Part shown: positions 26,852-34,338 of the stretch, in pieces
Layout of the letters: every line of letters starts with the position of its first letter
How positions within the stretch are numbered: position 1 is the stretch's first letter
NCBI GenBank assembly: GCA_902470765.1
Contig: CABRHW010000003.1
Span: forward strand, 62,001-126,000
Reading direction: 5' to 3'
Source of the DNA: an uncultured Collinsella sp.
GTDB taxonomy: Bacteria > Actinomycetota > Coriobacteriia > Coriobacteriales > Coriobacteriaceae
Length of the DNA: 64,000 nucleotides
Notes under the pieces: model-generated
The model's database searches: none
What the model saw: only the letters and a program-made list of their open reading frames with translations
Told to the model about the DNA's origin: nothing
Program-made: the position numbers and the translations under genes

Positions 26852-27784
26852 ATGCACTACACGGGAACGATATGGAGACCGCCCTACGAGGCCGACTCGC
26901 TCCTCTTGGAGGCGACAGCCGGGTGCACGCACGGTAAATGCAAGTTCTGCACGCTCTACGACGATCTGCCGTTCAAGTTCAGGCCGGCGGCGCAGGAGAC
27001 GATCGAGGCCGACCTATTGGAAGCCCAGACGTGGCTTCACGACCCCCTGCGGAAGGCCGAGCAGAGACTGTTCCGCCTTCCGAGCCCCAAGCGGTGCCGC
27101 GTGTTCCTGACGGGCGCTAACCCCTTTGGGCTGCGAGCCAAGCACCTTCTCGGCATTTCCGAGCTCGTTAAAAAGTACTTCCCGTCATGCGAGAGCATAG
27201 GCTGCTTCGCCCGCGTGACGGATGTTGCGCGCAAGGCAGATGACGAGCTTGCCGCGCTCGCCGATGCTGGGTACGACGGGCTCACGATCGGCGTCGAGAC
27301 CGGCGACGACGATGCGCTTTCGTTCATGTGCAAGGGGTACGCGGCAGCCGACGTAGTGGAGCAGTGTGCCCGGCTTGACGCAGCGGGCATAGGCTACGCC
27401 TTCTTCTATCTCGTCGGGGTGAGCGGAAAGGGCCGAGGCGTCATTGGCGCGAAGAAATCCGCCGCGATCTTCAACAAGACGAACCCGTGGCTTGTCGCGG
27501 CGAACATGCTCACGGTGTTCCCCAACTCGGAGCTCTACGGCGAGATCGAGCGCGGAAACTGGGCCGAGGAATCCGAGACCGAGAAGTACGAGGAGGTCAT
27601 GGCGCTCGTCGAGGGCTTGGCGATTCCCACCGAGTTCGCTATGCTCGGCGCATCGAACCCCGTCATGCTGCAAGGTAATCTACCGGTTCAGCGTCAAGCC
27701 ATACTCGGTGCGCTCGGCAGAATCATCTCGGAGATTGGGGAAGAGGAATTGCGCCGTTACCGCAAGACGCTTCGCCATCTGTAG
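26852..27784 (+). CDS. Radical SAM protein
   Basis: A 310-residue protein. The cluster motif is CTHGKCKFC (Cx4CxxC spacing), seen in a group of Elp3-like/B12-independent radical SAM proteins of gut anaerobes, and not the usual CxxxCxxC. GVETGDDDALSFMCKGY and LVGVSGKGRG fit the SAM-binding barrel. AGGAGAC precedes the ATG. It is divergent from an HxlR regulator. The reaction is unknown, and no peptide or tRNA partner is next to it. Confidence 0.88.
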   Translation: MHYTGTIWRPPYEADSLLLEATAGCTHGKCKFCTLYDDLPFKFRPAAQETIEADLLEAQTWLHDPLRKAEQRLFRLPSPKRCRVFLTGANPFGLRAKHLLGISELVKKYFPSCESIGCFARVTDVARKADDELAALADAGYDGLTIGVETGDDDALSFMCKGYAAADVVEQCARLDAAGIGYAFFYLVGVSGKGRGVIGAKKSAAIFNKTNPWLVAANMLTVFPNSELYGEIERGNWAEESETEKYEEVMALVEGLAIPTEFAMLGASNPVMLQGNLPVQRQAILGALGRIISEIGEEELRRYRKTLRHL

Positions 27785-27823
27785 CTTAGCGCGAAACCCG
27801 CAACACAACTTTGCGAAATAAAT

Positions 27824-27853
27824 GAAAACCCCAGGTAAACTGGTGTTTTCTTC
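27824..27853. terminator. Terminator hairpin
   Basis: GAAAACCCCAG (27824-27834) pairs with CTGGTGTTTTC (27840-27850), one mismatch, with T-runs on both sides. It ends the radical SAM gene. It may also be the original downstream terminator of guaA, because a copy of the guaA-end sequence lies 23 bases away. Confidence 0.75.
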
Positions 27854-27875
27854 ACTCGATTCTGTCTTTTGGGGT

Positions 27876-27889
27876 TATTCCCACTCGAT
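27876..27889. repeat. Distal attachment-like copy of the guaA end
   Basis: TATTCCCACTCGAT matches the last codons of guaA at 48873-48887 (14 of 15 bases, and the two following GG bases also match). It marks the chromosome side of the mobile region, next to the radical SAM gene. Confidence 0.7.
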
Positions 27890-28341
27890 GGCTCCGGTTC
27901 TGTCGTCCCGTCACTCCAGTTGCACCCAGTTTTCGATGCCGTCTCGAGCCGAGTGCCGCCAAGCATCACCATGTCGTGTTTCATCAGCTTTGGGGACAAA
28001 GGCTGGGACAACTTCAAAACTCTTTTTAAACTCAGGGGGTTGAGTTTTAGTTTTTGTCTCAAAGGGCGCGGCGAGCCGTCTTTGGAAGCTCGAGAGCGCC
28101 GAAAACGCCTGTTTTGAAATTCAACCGACCTTTAGCGCGCAAGCTGCCAGCTGCAATCACAAGCGAATCAGCGCAGGTGGCTTTCGAGCAGTTTGCAAAA
28201 CCGCAGGTCAAACTACTTACCCTTGTCGAAATAAGGGAATAGTTGCAGGCGGTTGCGCCATGAACCGACGAACGGTCTTCGCGGTAACGCGAGAACACGC
28301 TGGTAGAACGACCCATGCAGGTTGGCGACAGGAAGCCGATG
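27890..28341. other. No convincing gene
   Basis: About 450 bases with only short frames on either strand and no good ribosome site. It contains small inverted repeats near 28280-28310. It is probably decayed DNA from an older insertion. Confidence 0.6.
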
Positions 28342-28587
28342 ATGGCAGACGCCCAAAGCAGAAAGCCCATCCCCACGGGAGAGCAGCAAATCGAGCACCT
28401 CAAACAGAAGGGTGCCTTCTTCGTGCTGTACACCGAAATGGAAGCCGCGCGCATCCGAGATCCCGAGTTTTTAATCCAACTCAACCCTCAACCCGCAGCC
28501 CCTCTCGAGGTCACGCGGTGCGCCTGCGGTAACCGCTCGTGCTACAATGCGGACATCAGAGATGAAAACACAGTCCCCGTCGGGTAG
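28342..28587 (+). pseudogene. Possible N-terminal remnant of an Abi-like protein
   Basis: An 81-residue frame begins MADAQSRKPIPTGEQQIEHL and continues KQKGAFFVLYTEMEAARI. This resembles the start of Abi-family abortive-infection proteins (KPxxxxEQIxLLKxRG). The similarity fades after about 40 residues, and the rest overlaps the yjdF promoter and leader. It is probably a broken gene. Confidence 0.4.
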
Positions 28588-28675
28588 TCGTGGGCGTGCG
28601 GGAGTCCGCATCAGTAACCTGCCTCCTTGGTTGTCCCTTCTCTGCATGGTCATCTACATAAAGGAGGAATCAACC
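28543..28675 (+). promoter_or_regulatory. yjdF leader, candidate aza-aromatic riboswitch with promoter
   Basis: TACAAT at 28543-28548 is a -10-like box (extended TGC before it). The following 125-base leader is unusually long and GC-structured. CCTCCTT (28622-28628) can pair perfectly with AAGGAGG (28661-28667), the ribosome site of yjdF, so a translation switch is possible. The yjdF RNA motif is known to precede genes of this family and to sense aza-aromatic compounds. I could not check the consensus fold. ATGCGGAC/GTCCGCAT (28547-28554, 28604-28611) also pair but overlap the -10 box. Confidence 0.55.
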
Positions 28676-29095
28676 ATGCAGATCAGCGTGTCGTCCACTC
28701 TGACCGTATTTCATGACGGTCATTTTTGGGTCGGGCTGGCGGAACATGTCGAGGACGGAAGGTACGGCGTCGCTCGCATAGTCTTCGGCGCGGAGCCGTC
28801 CGATGAGGAAATCCTGCAATTCGTTAGAAGCAAATGGGCGAAGCTCGCGTTCTTCGGTGACGGTCCCGCCGAGGGAAGCAAGCCTGCGAAAAACCCCAAG
28901 CGCCGCGCCCGCGAGGTGTCGAAGGCCCTTAAGCAGCCGGCGATGAGGACCAAGGCGCAGCAGGCGCTCGCGAGTCAGCGGGAGACAATGAAACGGGAGT
29001 CGGTCCGAGCAAGAAGTCAACGCCGCGCGGACGAGGCGGAGGCGCGCTTCGAGCAGCGGAAGCTGAGGCGCAAGCAGAAGCATCGCGGGCATTGA
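28676..29095 (+). CDS. yjdF: YjdF family protein (DUF2992)
   Basis: A 139-residue protein. The N-terminal beta region LTVFHDGHFWVGLAEHVEDG and FGAEPSDEEILQFV match the family opening. The C-terminus is a very basic helix with KNPKRRAREVSKAL, RTKAQQAL and an ending RKLRRKQKHRGH, the family hallmark. AAGGAGG lies 8 bases before the ATG and can be masked by the leader. YjdF's biochemical role is not established; its riboswitch suggests a response to planar aromatic toxins. It lies between two attachment-like sequences, so it is cargo of the older inserted segment. Confidence 0.9.
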   Translation: MQISVSSTLTVFHDGHFWVGLAEHVEDGRYGVARIVFGAEPSDEEILQFVRSKWAKLAFFGDGPAEGSKPAKNPKRRAREVSKALKQPAMRTKAQQALASQRETMKRESVRARSQRRADEAEARFEQRKLRRKQKHRGH

Positions 29096-29205
29096 TCGCC
29101 ATCTGTGGCAACCCTTAAGCCCTTATACAGAAGCGGTGTCAGCTTCACTTGAAACCGCCACCGCTGTCTATTGCGCCGCCCGTCGACAGCCAATCTCTAT
29201 CCCGC

Positions 29206-29690
29206 TCAGAAGGTCCTCCCTTCCTGCATGAACTCGGGGATGTTGGCATGGATGATGCCGTCCCTTTGCTGAATGGGATCGCTTCGCGTCAACAGGTACT
29301 TGGGGTAGTTGTCTCTGATCTGCTTGAACGGGCGGTATTCGCGCTCCTCGGTGGACCGGTCGGCCATGATGGTCATTGCGACCTGAACGTATGCATAGCC
29401 CATCTCTAGGTTTCTGAGGATGAAGTCACATTCTTCGGGTTCACGGGCAGCCCCGAGAAGCGCTTCATCTGGCAATATTTGGTCACGGGGTATTGGGCGT
29501 GACGGACGGCAGCAAAAGTCACAGATGAGCTGGATATTTTCCCCGGCGCTTCTATGAGCTTTCGCGCAGAAATAGCTTTTGGGTCTTTGGCGTGCTGAAG
29601 GGCCTCGCTCATGAGGCAAGCCATCTCCCCCTCGTCGTCCCGTTTTGCGTTGGCTGCAATCAGGGCGAAGGCGCGGTTGCCTGATTCCTA
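29206..29690 (-). pseudogene. Decayed C-terminal part of AAA/DUF4143 ATPase
   Basis: The minus strand ends with EREYRPFKQIRDNYPKYLLT and GIIHANIPEFMQEG, the usual close of DUF4143 ATPases, preceded by NLEMGYAYVQVAMTIM. Upstream, other frames carry NRAFALIAANAKRDDEGEMA and then no continuous homology. There is no start, no Walker motifs, and several frame breaks. It lies directly downstream of the intact ATPase gene. Confidence 0.65.
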
Positions 29691-30902
29691 TATCGCCCAA
29701 ACGGGCACGGCCTCCACGTTTTCGGCCAGCAGATACGGCTCCTTGGTCTGGCAGACGACGTGCCCGAAGCCCATCTCGTAGTCGGTCATGCCCTCCAGGC
29801 AACCGAAGTTCTTGATCGCATCCTTCTTGACCAGCGCATTCGTCTTGATTTCAACGGGATGTAAGATTCGCCCGTCTTGGATGACCAGGTCGATTTCGCG
29901 TTTCTTGGAGTCGCGGTAGAACCACACGTCGCGCAGGTTCGCCCCGGCGTTCATATGGCTCTTGAGTACCTCGGAGACGACGAAAGTCTCGAACACGTGG
30001 CCCGCCATCGCGCCCACGCGTAGCTGCTCGGGGGTCGTCCATCGGGTGAGGTGGCACACCAGGCCCGTGTCCATGAAGAAGATCTTCGGCGTTTTGGTGA
30101 GGCGCTTCTCGATGTTCGGGAAGAACGGCTCGACGATGCGGACGATGCCCGAGGCCTGAAGAATCGAGAGCCAGGCCTTGACCGTCTTGTGGTCGGCGTC
30201 GATGGCGTTGCCGATGTCCGAGGCGTTGAACAGCTGGCCGGTGCGGGCGGCGCAGGCCACCATGAAGCCGTAGAACTTCGCCTCGTCCTTCACGTTAACG
30301 AGATCGCGCACGTCGCGCTCGAGGTAGGCGCGCTCGTAGTCGGTGTAGAACAGGTCCCAGTCGACGTCGGGGTCCTGCAGCTCCGGCATGCTGCCGCGGT
30401 GGATATGCCGCCAGAGGTCGAAGCCGTCAGGCGCTGACACGTCATGCGGCTTGAGCATAGAAGGTACGTATCTGCAGGGGTTGTCACTCTTTCCTGCGAG
30501 CTCGCGCAGCGACAGGGCGGGCATCTCTATGATCCTGATGCGACCTGCGAGCGACTCGCTCACGCCCTTCATGAGGTGGTAGGTCTGGGATCCCGTGAGC
30601 ACGATGCGCCCCTTCTCCGCCGACTGGTCGACCAGCCACTTCACCGGCGAGAACAGCTCGGGCACTCGTTGGATTTCATCGACGATGAGCGGCAGGGAAT
30701 GCATCTCGAAAAAAAGAACTGCGTCGGATTTGGCCTGCACATACGCCGCGGGATCCTCCATGGTGACGTAATCGAACGTGCTCCCTAAGTGCTCTCTGAG
30801 GACGGTGGTCTTGCCTACCTGGCGTGCACCGGTGACCAGCACGACTTTGCCCTGTTTGAGCATCCTGTCGATGGTCCCTTCGATTTCCCTGGCTATATAC
30901 AT
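29688..30902 (-). CDS. AAA ATPase with DUF4143 domain
   Basis: A 404-residue protein. The Walker A motif GARQVGKT is at 25-32, the Walker B region is LPLIVDEIQRVPE, the sensor-like VLTGSQTYHLMK follows, and then a DUF4143 domain. The end has REIDLVIQDGRILHPVEIK, a PD-(D/E)XK-like core that retains the Lys. The ATG at 30902 with GGAGG 4 bases before it is preferred over ATG 30914, and that site is part of a hairpin. The start region is shared with the remnant at 17201-17317. The function of the family is not established. It lies just inside the 30986 attachment copy. Confidence 0.87.
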   Translation of the reverse strand: MYIAREIEGTIDRMLKQGKVVLVTGARQVGKTTVLREHLGSTFDYVTMEDPAAYVQAKSDAVLFFEMHSLPLIVDEIQRVPELFSPVKWLVDQSAEKGRIVLTGSQTYHLMKGVSESLAGRIRIIEMPALSLRELAGKSDNPCRYVPSMLKPHDVSAPDGFDLWRHIHRGSMPELQDPDVDWDLFYTDYERAYLERDVRDLVNVKDEAKFYGFMVACAARTGQLFNASDIGNAIDADHKTVKAWLSILQASGIVRIVEPFFPNIEKRLTKTPKIFFMDTGLVCHLTRWTTPEQLRVGAMAGHVFETFVVSEVLKSHMNAGANLRDVWFYRDSKKREIDLVIQDGRILHPVEIKTNALVKKDAIKNFGCLEGMTDYEMGFGHVVCQTKEPYLLAENVEAVPVWAI

Positions 30903-30934
30903 AATGCCTCCCATCTTCCGATAGGAGGCATTAT
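30900..30934 (-). promoter_or_regulatory. Hairpin masking the ATPase ribosome site and start codon
   Basis: ATAATGCCTCC and GGAGGCATTAT (genome arms 30901-30911 and 30924-30934) form an 11-bp stem with a 12-base loop. On the transcript the 3' arm holds GGAGG and the AU of the AUG start. The sister copy at 17287-17317 keeps the pairing with a compensatory change, suggesting a working translational control hairpin. Confidence 0.65.
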
Positions 30935-30956
30935 TTCATTTGCTTGTACTGTGGTC

Positions 30957-30983
30957 AAATTTGGGAATTCAGTTCCCAAATTT
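30957..30983. repeat. Perfect palindrome beside the attachment core
   Basis: AAATTTGGGAA (30957-30967), TTCAG loop, TTCCCAAATTT (30973-30983). It lies 2 bases from the attachment core and about 55 bases upstream of the ATPase start. The 17342-17368 copy differs by one paired change (G-C to A-T), so the symmetry is conserved. It could be an operator or a recombination accessory site. Confidence 0.65.
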
Positions 30984-30985
30984 CT

Positions 30986-31000
30986 CTATTCCCACTCGAT
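30986..31000. repeat. Left attachment site of the mobile element
   Basis: CTATTCCCACTCGAT is identical over 15 bases to the guaA end at 48873-48887. The two copies bracket the integrase, mobilization and restriction genes, as expected for attL/attR direct repeats. Confidence 0.75.
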
Positions 31001-31114
31001 AACGGGTGCCGCAGGTAAATGAGGCGCTCGTTTTGCCTCAGTCCGTTCTATCAGGCATTCTCCCATCGCCGTTTGATACTCATTTGGTCCTCACGCCGGC
31101 TAATCTGACCACAA

Positions 31115-32251
31115 TTAGGGCAGGGCATACCCCTTCTTAAATCGCTCGTCAAAGGGACAGAAATCGCTATAGACATAGCCGTCAATAAACGATGAACCGT
31201 TCGGTTGGCGTATCTCATGCTGCCGGAACTTCTCGACATAGCCATCGGACTTATCGTGCTCGAAATAGTCGAACTGATCAAGCCATTCGTCGTATTCATC
31301 GGCCCGCTTCACGCGCGTTTCATACCTCTTCGCCCATTCAAAAAGAAAAGAGTCGGGAACAGGCGCTCTCGCTAGAAGCGCCGGCCCCTCTTCCAGCTGA
31401 ACCGGAATCAATCCATATGAAGCCGAGAGCTGAAATAGCGCATGAGCAGCTTGAACAGGACTACCGAAATCGGTAAATACAAGCGCTCCCCTCTTCACCT
31501 CAAGAGCGCTGGACAGTTTTTGAAGCGCCGCATATTTCGGCACCCTAGCCCCCTGCTCATACGAACGTAGCGTTGCGAGGGAGAGATCGGCCTCTCGGGC
31601 CAAATCCAGCTGGGTCTTTGCAGGGGTACACCGCGCCCTTAGCTCTGGCAGCTTCTTGGACTGCATCCTATTTTGCCAGGGCGTAATCGGCACCCAGGAC
31701 TCTCGCGGATCATATTCATATCGAAGGGGAAACTGGGACGGATCAAAGTCTGCTGCGTAGTTGTCCTTCCATCTTTCATAGTCGTCTCGGTCGGAGTCGC
31801 TCTCGATCTGAGCATACTGAGCGGCCCACTTTTTTAGAAACGCCTTCATGAAGGGCGAGGTCGGCTTGAGCGCAGAATAGCGCTCGTTTGCAACAGGCTC
31901 GAATCCGTATGTCGCGGCGAATTGGAAAAAAGCCTGAGCAATCAGATCCGTATCACTGAAGTCGTAATAGTGCAGCGACTCGGCCCGTATTCCGAAAGCA
32001 TTCGCAAGTCTATCCAAATGCTCCTCCTTCGGGGCGGACTTCATCAGCTCGTAATTTCTTAAGGCCGATTCCGGGATTCCCGCTGCCTGCGCGGCCACCT
32101 TTCGAGTCCATTTTCGCGTCGAACGAAGACGAAGCAGCTTCTGAGACAGCTGCTGCCTTCCCCAGCGTTTACTCGTCTGTTCCCATTCCCTATCGACCAC
32201 ATATGACGACAAAGCTTCCGAAATTGCACCGACGCAGTCGACGGCAGTCAT
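31115..32251 (-). CDS. Regulator with two tandem XRE-type domains
   Basis: A 378-residue protein that seems internally duplicated. The first helix-turn-helix (about 38-95) is KWTRKVAAQAAGIPESALRN followed by YELMKSAPKEEHLDRLANAF. The second (about 205-262) is QLDLAREADLSLATLRSYEQ followed by GARVPKYAALQKLSSALEV. Each is followed by a helical segment of similar pattern (AFFQFAATYGF and ALFQLSASYGL). GGAGG precedes the ATG. It is divergent from the excisionase/integrase genes and sits where phage and ICE repressors normally lie, so it probably controls element excision. Confidence 0.75.
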   Translation of the reverse strand: MTAVDCVGAISEALSSYVVDREWEQTSKRWGRQQLSQKLLRLRSTRKWTRKVAAQAAGIPESALRNYELMKSAPKEEHLDRLANAFGIRAESLHYYDFSDTDLIAQAFFQFAATYGFEPVANERYSALKPTSPFMKAFLKKWAAQYAQIESDSDRDDYERWKDNYAADFDPSQFPLRYEYDPRESWVPITPWQNRMQSKKLPELRARCTPAKTQLDLAREADLSLATLRSYEQGARVPKYAALQKLSSALEVKRGALVFTDFGSPVQAAHALFQLSASYGLIPVQLEEGPALLARAPVPDSFLFEWAKRYETRVKRADEYDEWLDQFDYFEHDKSDGYVEKFRQHEIRQPNGSSFIDGYVYSDFCPFDERFKKGYALP

Positions 32252-32442
32252 CCAAATACACCTCCAACAAATAGTTGCCTCAAGTGTACACGTGAAACCT
32301 TATGTGTGCAGAAAATGTATTAGATGCGACTTTCGCAGCAAGATTGAAGCCAATTTCTAATTTTTGTCGCACTTAATGCTTTTTTTGGACATAATCAGGA
32401 CAAGGGGGCAACCGGTGCCCCACCCTGGAAAGGAGACTACAT
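32252..32442. promoter_or_regulatory. Divergent control region of the element
   Basis: The 191-base AT-rich gap between the tandem-XRE regulator and the excisionase-like gene. It has TGCGAC (32335-32340) and GTCGCA (32366-32371) as an inverted pair, a GTGTACAC palindrome (32284-32291) and T-runs with CATAAT near 32390 as a possible -10 box. These are candidate operator and promoter elements. Confidence 0.4.
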
Positions 32443-32652
32443 ATGACACGTCAGCTTATCGGCGCGGAGGAGGTTGCCGAGATCACGGGCATGAGCAAGT
32501 CCTATTCGTTCAAGCTGATCAAGACTTTGAATGCAGAGCTTGCAGCTCAGGGGATCATGACCATCCCCGGGAAGGTCCAGCGCTCGTATTTCGAGGCACG
32601 CCTTCTCTCCGCCCCTTCTAAGCAGAAGGTGGCGATGACTAATGTCAGTTAG
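32443..32652 (+). CDS. Excisionase-like small DNA-binding protein
   Basis: A 69-residue protein, MTRQLIGAEEVAEITGMSKS and then YSFKLIKTLNAELAAQG, resembling MerR-like excisionase or ICE helix-turn-helix proteins. AAAGGAG precedes the ATG. The end overlaps the integrase start by 11 bases, so both are made from one transcript. It is expected to steer the integrase toward excision. Confidence 0.75.
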   Translation: MTRQLIGAEEVAEITGMSKSYSFKLIKTLNAELAAQGIMTIPGKVQRSYFEARLLSAPSKQKVAMTNVS

Positions 32653-33706
32653 CCGCGACAAGAAGCGCGGGACCTGGACAGTCGAGGCTTGGTATCGCAA
32701 CTCTATGGGCGAGCGTCATAAGAAGACGAAGCGCGGGTTCGCCTCCAAGAAGGAGGCTGTGGCTTGGGAGCGCGACTTCCTTGCCTCCTGCGACGAGCGT
32801 GTCGAGGTCACCGTCGAGGCCTTCGTCAAAACCATGTACGCACGTGACATCTACCCTCGACTGCGAGTCGGCACCAGGCTCACCAAGGATGCCATTATCG
32901 ACAAGTACATCCTGCCCGTTTTTGGCCCCATGCGCCTTTGTGACGTCAAGGCTGCGGACGTGGTGCGTTGGGAGAATTGGCTCCTTGAGCAGAACCTGTC
33001 GCAGAGCTATCTCCACACCATCTGCAACCAGTTCTCAGCCATCTTCAACCACGCCGTCCGATTCTACCGCCTGCCCCAGAATCCCATGTTGGCGGCGGGA
33101 AAGGTCGGCTCCAAGCGCCCCGAGAAGGAGATGCTCTACTGGACCCCTGCCGAGTTCAAGCGCTTCTCCCAGGCCATCGAGGACAAGCCGCTCATCTACC
33201 TTGCATTCCTCACGCTCTACCTCTCGGGCTGTCGCGAGGGCGAGCTCCTCGCCCTCCGTCCGGAAGACATCGACTTCAATCTCAACGTTATCCGTATCCG
33301 TCATTCCTACGCCCGCATCAAGGGCGAGGACGTTATCGGTCCACCCAAGACGCGCGCCTCGAAGCGGGACATCGTCATGCCGAGCCTCCTTCGTGAGGAG
33401 CTGCGTGATTATCTGTCGACACATCCCGAGATCGCCCCTACCGACCGGCTCTTCCCCGTCACGAAGCACGCGTTGTCGCATGAGATGAAGAGGGGTTGCG
33501 AGCTCTCGGGCGTGAAGCGCATCCGCATCCACGACATCCGCCACTCGCACGTCAGTGCGCTCATCAACAGCGGCTACTCGCCCACGGCAATCGCCGACCG
33601 CATGGGTCACGAGACCGCCGAGGTCACGGAGATGTATTCGCATCTCTTCCCCTCGACCCAGCACGACCTCGTGGAGGCGCTGGACGAGGTGATGTCGGAT
33701 GTCTAG
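32642..33706 (+). CDS. int: Tyrosine site-specific integrase
   Basis: A 354-residue phage-type integrase. An N-terminal arm-binding region (SRDKKRGTWTVEAWYRNSMG) and SAM-like core-binding domain precede the catalytic domain, with Arg near 197 (LSGCREGELLALRPEDI), HDIRHSH, GHETAEVTEMYSH and the nucleophile Tyr near 330. All catalytic residues (R, H-x-x-R, H, Y) are visible. It is 1.6 kb from the left attachment copy and overlaps the genes on both sides. It most likely recombines at the guaA 3' end. Confidence 0.95.
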   Translation: MSVSRDKKRGTWTVEAWYRNSMGERHKKTKRGFASKKEAVAWERDFLASCDERVEVTVEAFVKTMYARDIYPRLRVGTRLTKDAIIDKYILPVFGPMRLCDVKAADVVRWENWLLEQNLSQSYLHTICNQFSAIFNHAVRFYRLPQNPMLAAGKVGSKRPEKEMLYWTPAEFKRFSQAIEDKPLIYLAFLTLYLSGCREGELLALRPEDIDFNLNVIRIRHSYARIKGEDVIGPPKTRASKRDIVMPSLLREELRDYLSTHPEIAPTDRLFPVTKHALSHEMKRGCELSGVKRIRIHDIRHSHVSALINSGYSPTAIADRMGHETAEVTEMYSHLFPSTQHDLVEALDEVMSDV

Positions 33707-34148
33707 GCCGATTGTGGACGCCAAGGGACGCCGTCGCTGCAAGACCATCGCCTTCCGCATGTCGCCCGCAGAGGCGGACCAGCTCGACCTCCGCGTCGCT
33801 TTGAGCGGTCTGTCGAAGCAGGACTTCATCGCGAGAAGCCTGCTGGAAGGCACTTTTACTGTGGTCGCAACCACCCGCATGCGCAAGGCGGTTAAGGAGC
33901 GCATGGGACCTGTCGTAGCGGAACTCCGGCGTATCCGGCGCGCAGGAGACATGAACGACGAGCTCGTCGAGTCGCTCGAGACGCTCGCCGCCTTTGCCGG
34001 ATCGTTCGCGCCCGAGCGCTCCCCTGTGGAGCTTGAAGACGCCCTAATCGCAAACCTGGGTCTGGACGACGGCCTCCCCTACCAAAGCTCGGCCGTCGCC
34101 CAAAAACATGAGCCCACACGTAAGGAGGACTCTGTCGATGAATCTTAG
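33699..34148 (+). CDS. Ribbon-helix-helix-like mobilization accessory protein
   Basis: A 149-residue protein. The N-terminal KTIAFRMSPAEADQLDLRVA and LSGLSKQDFIARSLLEGTF resemble MobC/plasmid RHH proteins that recognise origin-of-transfer DNA. The C-terminal half is helical and acidic. Its start overlaps the integrase end by 8 bases, and its end overlaps the next gene, so it belongs to the integrase operon. It may be a relaxosome component or a regulator. Confidence 0.6.
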   Translation: MSRPIVDAKGRRRCKTIAFRMSPAEADQLDLRVALSGLSKQDFIARSLLEGTFTVVATTRMRKAVKERMGPVVAELRRIRRAGDMNDELVESLETLAAFAGSFAPERSPVELEDALIANLGLDDGLPYQSSAVAQKHEPTRKEDSVDES

Positions 34149-34338
34149 CATGATGAATTCCGCCCGACGCCGCGCCGTCTTGCGCGACTACCGCCTCGAC
34201 CACCCCTTGTCGGAGGAAGAGCTGGTCGAGCGCCTTATCGACACGGAGCTTCGCCTCCGCCGGCTCGAAGCACTCGCCTCCGCCAAGAACCACCCCATCA
34301 ATGGCCCTCGCCGTCACCATTCTTGTGAGGCGATCTGA
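34138..34338 (+). CDS. Small hypothetical helical protein
   Basis: A 66-residue protein starting MNLSMMNSARRRAVLRDYRL with AAGGAGG 9 bases upstream. It is rich in Glu and Leu and probably forms a helix pair (EEELVERLIDTELRLRRLEA). The start overlaps the previous gene and the stop overlaps the VapE-like gene (TGATG). I do not recognise the family. Confidence 0.65.
   Translation: MNLSMMNSARRRAVLRDYRLDHPLSEEELVERLIDTELRLRRLEALASAKNHPINGPRRHHSCEAI

Noticed and set aside
28059..28484. A 141-codon minus-strand frame between the radical SAM gene and yjdF
   Set aside because: No ribosome site or recognisable domain. It overlaps the Abi-like remnant in opposite sense and has unusual Cys/Ser-rich composition.
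29406..29624. A 72-codon minus-strand frame inside the decayed ATPase region
   Set aside because: It has no homology that I recognise and is bounded by fragments of the decayed ATPase, so it is probably debris.
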